Shown: one piece after another, positions 5,121 through 5,787 of the stretch
Position numbering within the stretch: position 1 is the stretch's first letter
Layout: each line of letters starts with the position of its first letter
From: Negativicutes bacterium
GTDB lineage: Bacteria > Bacillota_C > Negativicutes > Acidaminococcales > Acidaminococcaceae
Length of the DNA stretch: 5,787 nt
Direction: 5' to 3'
Assembly: GCA_009930275.1 (NCBI GenBank)
Contig: RZYP01000129.1
Location: 1 to 5,787 of the forward strand
Translations under genes and position numbers: made by a program
Notes under the pieces: model-generated
What the model was told of the DNA's origin: nothing
Seen by the model: the letters and a program-made list of their open reading frames with translations, nothing else
Databases searched by the model: none

Positions 5121-5690
5121 CTATCTGCTTACTTCAACAATGTCGCCTGTTACCAAGGCGCAGGCATTAGCCTCATCAGTATCAATATGAAATTCATCGT
5201 CATGAGCCTCGCCCGTTCTAATCGGCACGTCATGAAAAGTCAGGCTTCTTTCACCTGCAGTCTTTACATCGACGACGTCTCCGTCCTGCAAGTTATGTTT
5301 AGCTACTGTTGCCGGGCATAAATGAATATGTCTTGCGGCGATAATAATGCCTTTTTCCAGCTGCACTTCACCTTTTGGCCCAACAAGTAACGCCCCCGGC
5401 GAATTTTCAATGTCACCGGAAATTCTGATAGGCGGAATAAGGCCTACTGCTCTGGCATCAGTCATGGACAATTCTATTTGCGTTTCTTTCCGCAATGGTC
5501 CAATCACACGCAAACTCATTTTGCCTTTGGCAGTTACTAAAGTAACTTGCTCTTCGGCGGCATATTGACCCGGTTGCGTAATAAACTTTTTCGGCTGCAA
5601 TTCCGCTTCTTCACCAAACAATTTAGCCATATCACTGGGACAGAGATGCAGATGTCTGGCTGAAACACCTAATACTAACGGAAATTTCAT
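5121..5690 (-). CDS. pduL: Phosphate propanoyltransferase PduL (phosphotransacylase)
   Basis: A 189-residue zinc enzyme that exchanges CoA and phosphate on propionyl-CoA or acetyl-CoA, giving the acyl phosphate that a kinase uses to make ATP. It has the two related PduL halves: GVSARHLHL (8-16) and AARHIHLCP (118-126). Expected zinc ligands are all present: His13, His15, Glu73, His121, His123 and His168 (FHIDTDEANA). Arg67 sits where the phosphate-binding arginine is expected (Arg103 and Glu109 in the R. palustris enzyme are the same six residues apart). The protein begins almost directly with the core, lacking the N-terminal helix of roughly 20-35 residues that targets PduL into microcompartments, so a free cytosolic enzyme is likely. 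The start is the ATG at 5690; AAGGAG lies at 5706-5701. A TTG two codons upstream (5696) is a less likely start. It converges on the alcohol dehydrogenase gene. No shell-protein, diol dehydratase or acetate kinase gene is visible. Confidence 0.95.
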   Translation of the reverse strand: MKFPLVLGVSARHLHLCPSDMAKLFGEEAELQPKKFITQPGQYAAEEQVTLVTAKGKMSLRVIGPLRKETQIELSMTDARAVGLIPPIRISGDIENSPGALLVGPKGEVQLEKGIIIAARHIHLCPATVAKHNLQDGDVVDVKTAGERSLTFHDVPIRTGEAHDDEFHIDTDEANACALVTGDIVEVSR

Positions 5691-5700
5691 ATGCAAGTCA

Positions 5701-5706
5701 CTCCTT
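5701..5706 (-). promoter_or_regulatory. Ribosome binding site of pduL
   Basis: Read on the minus strand, AAGGAG is followed by TGA, extending complementarity to the 16S tail. It lies 10 bases before the ATG at 5690 and only 4 before the TTG at 5696, which favours the ATG. Confidence 0.75.
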
Positions 5707-5730
5707 GTATTATAGAATTGTAGTTATTAA

Positions 5731-5748
5731 AGCCCCTCTCCAAGGGCT
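5731..5748 (-). repeat. Short GC-rich hairpin upstream of pduL
   Basis: AGCCCC (5731-5736) and AGGGCT (5743-5748) form a 5-bp stem plus one G-U pair on the minus strand, with a 6-base loop, followed there by TTAATAAC. It could be a leader hairpin of pduL or the weak end of an upstream unit. The rest of 5749-5787 shows no gene or clear promoter before the window ends. Confidence 0.3.
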
Positions 5749-5787
5749 GTGCTACACTGTAAGGGATGCTGTGGATTGGTTCATCAC

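Noticed and set aside
5347..5568. Plus-strand open frame within pduL
   Set aside because: It is antisense to an intact, motif-complete pduL and has no family resemblance.
5709..5714. Perfect minus-strand TATAAT as the pduL promoter
   Set aside because: Transcription would begin inside or just at the AAGGAG ribosome site (5706-5701), and there is no -35 at a suitable distance.
5738..5757. Sigma-54-like element on the minus strand upstream of pduL (TAGCACA-N4-TTGGA)
   Set aside because: Both critical dinucleotides are altered: AG instead of GG at -24 and GG instead of GC at -12.
1..5787. CRISPR array, transposase, attachment sites, tRNA or rRNA
   Set aside because: No regularly spaced direct repeats, transposase motifs, tRNA-like cloverleaf or rRNA sequence could be seen on either strand.

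Overview
The window carries seven protein genes from an anaerobic, low-to-medium GC Firmicute. Purine-rich Shine-Dalgarno sites, U-tailed hairpin terminators and the mix of functions (a P-II protein with Firmicutes-like residues, DcuB, an iron alcohol dehydrogenase, PduL) would fit a Negativicute of the Sporomusa/Pelosinus type. That placement is inference from gene content and style; no rRNA or other marker gene is present.

Layout. A P-II nitrogen sensor (46-408) is closed by a perfect 14-bp hairpin terminator. After about 160 bp of AT-rich DNA with two inverted repeats comes an apparent three-gene operon: an unrecognised 86-residue acidic protein (623-883) and two half-size YeeE/YedE membrane proteins (907-1422 and 1422-1949, joined by a TAATG overlap), ending in a terminator at about 1965-2020. 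A roughly 295-bp non-coding stretch follows, with a promoter-like element under a palindrome and a possibly structured leader. It precedes dcuB (2315-3661), a C4-dicarboxylate exchanger with its own terminator. An iron-dependent, YqhD/BdhA-type alcohol dehydrogenase (3895-5076) then converges on pduL (5121-5690, minus strand); the two share one bidirectional terminator.

Functionally, the thiosulfate/sulfur-type uptake pair and the P-II protein are separate units. DcuB (fumarate or aspartate in, succinate out), PduL (acyl-CoA to acyl phosphate) and the alcohol dehydrogenase (aldehyde to alcohol) could all serve fermentation of C4/C3 compounds, but they are transcribed separately, so a shared pathway is only a hypothesis. 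No mobile element, CRISPR array, tRNA or rRNA was seen.

The points most worth a second look are: (1) the small protein leading the YeeE/YedE operon where a TusA/YeeD-like sulfur carrier might be expected; (2) a P-II protein lacking both the modification tyrosine and the glutamine that helps bind Mg-2-oxoglutarate; (3) a DcuB that keeps the residues tied to sensor regulation in E. coli; (4) the dcuB upstream region; and (5) a PduL without a microcompartment targeting extension. I did not find convincing evidence of a wholly new system.
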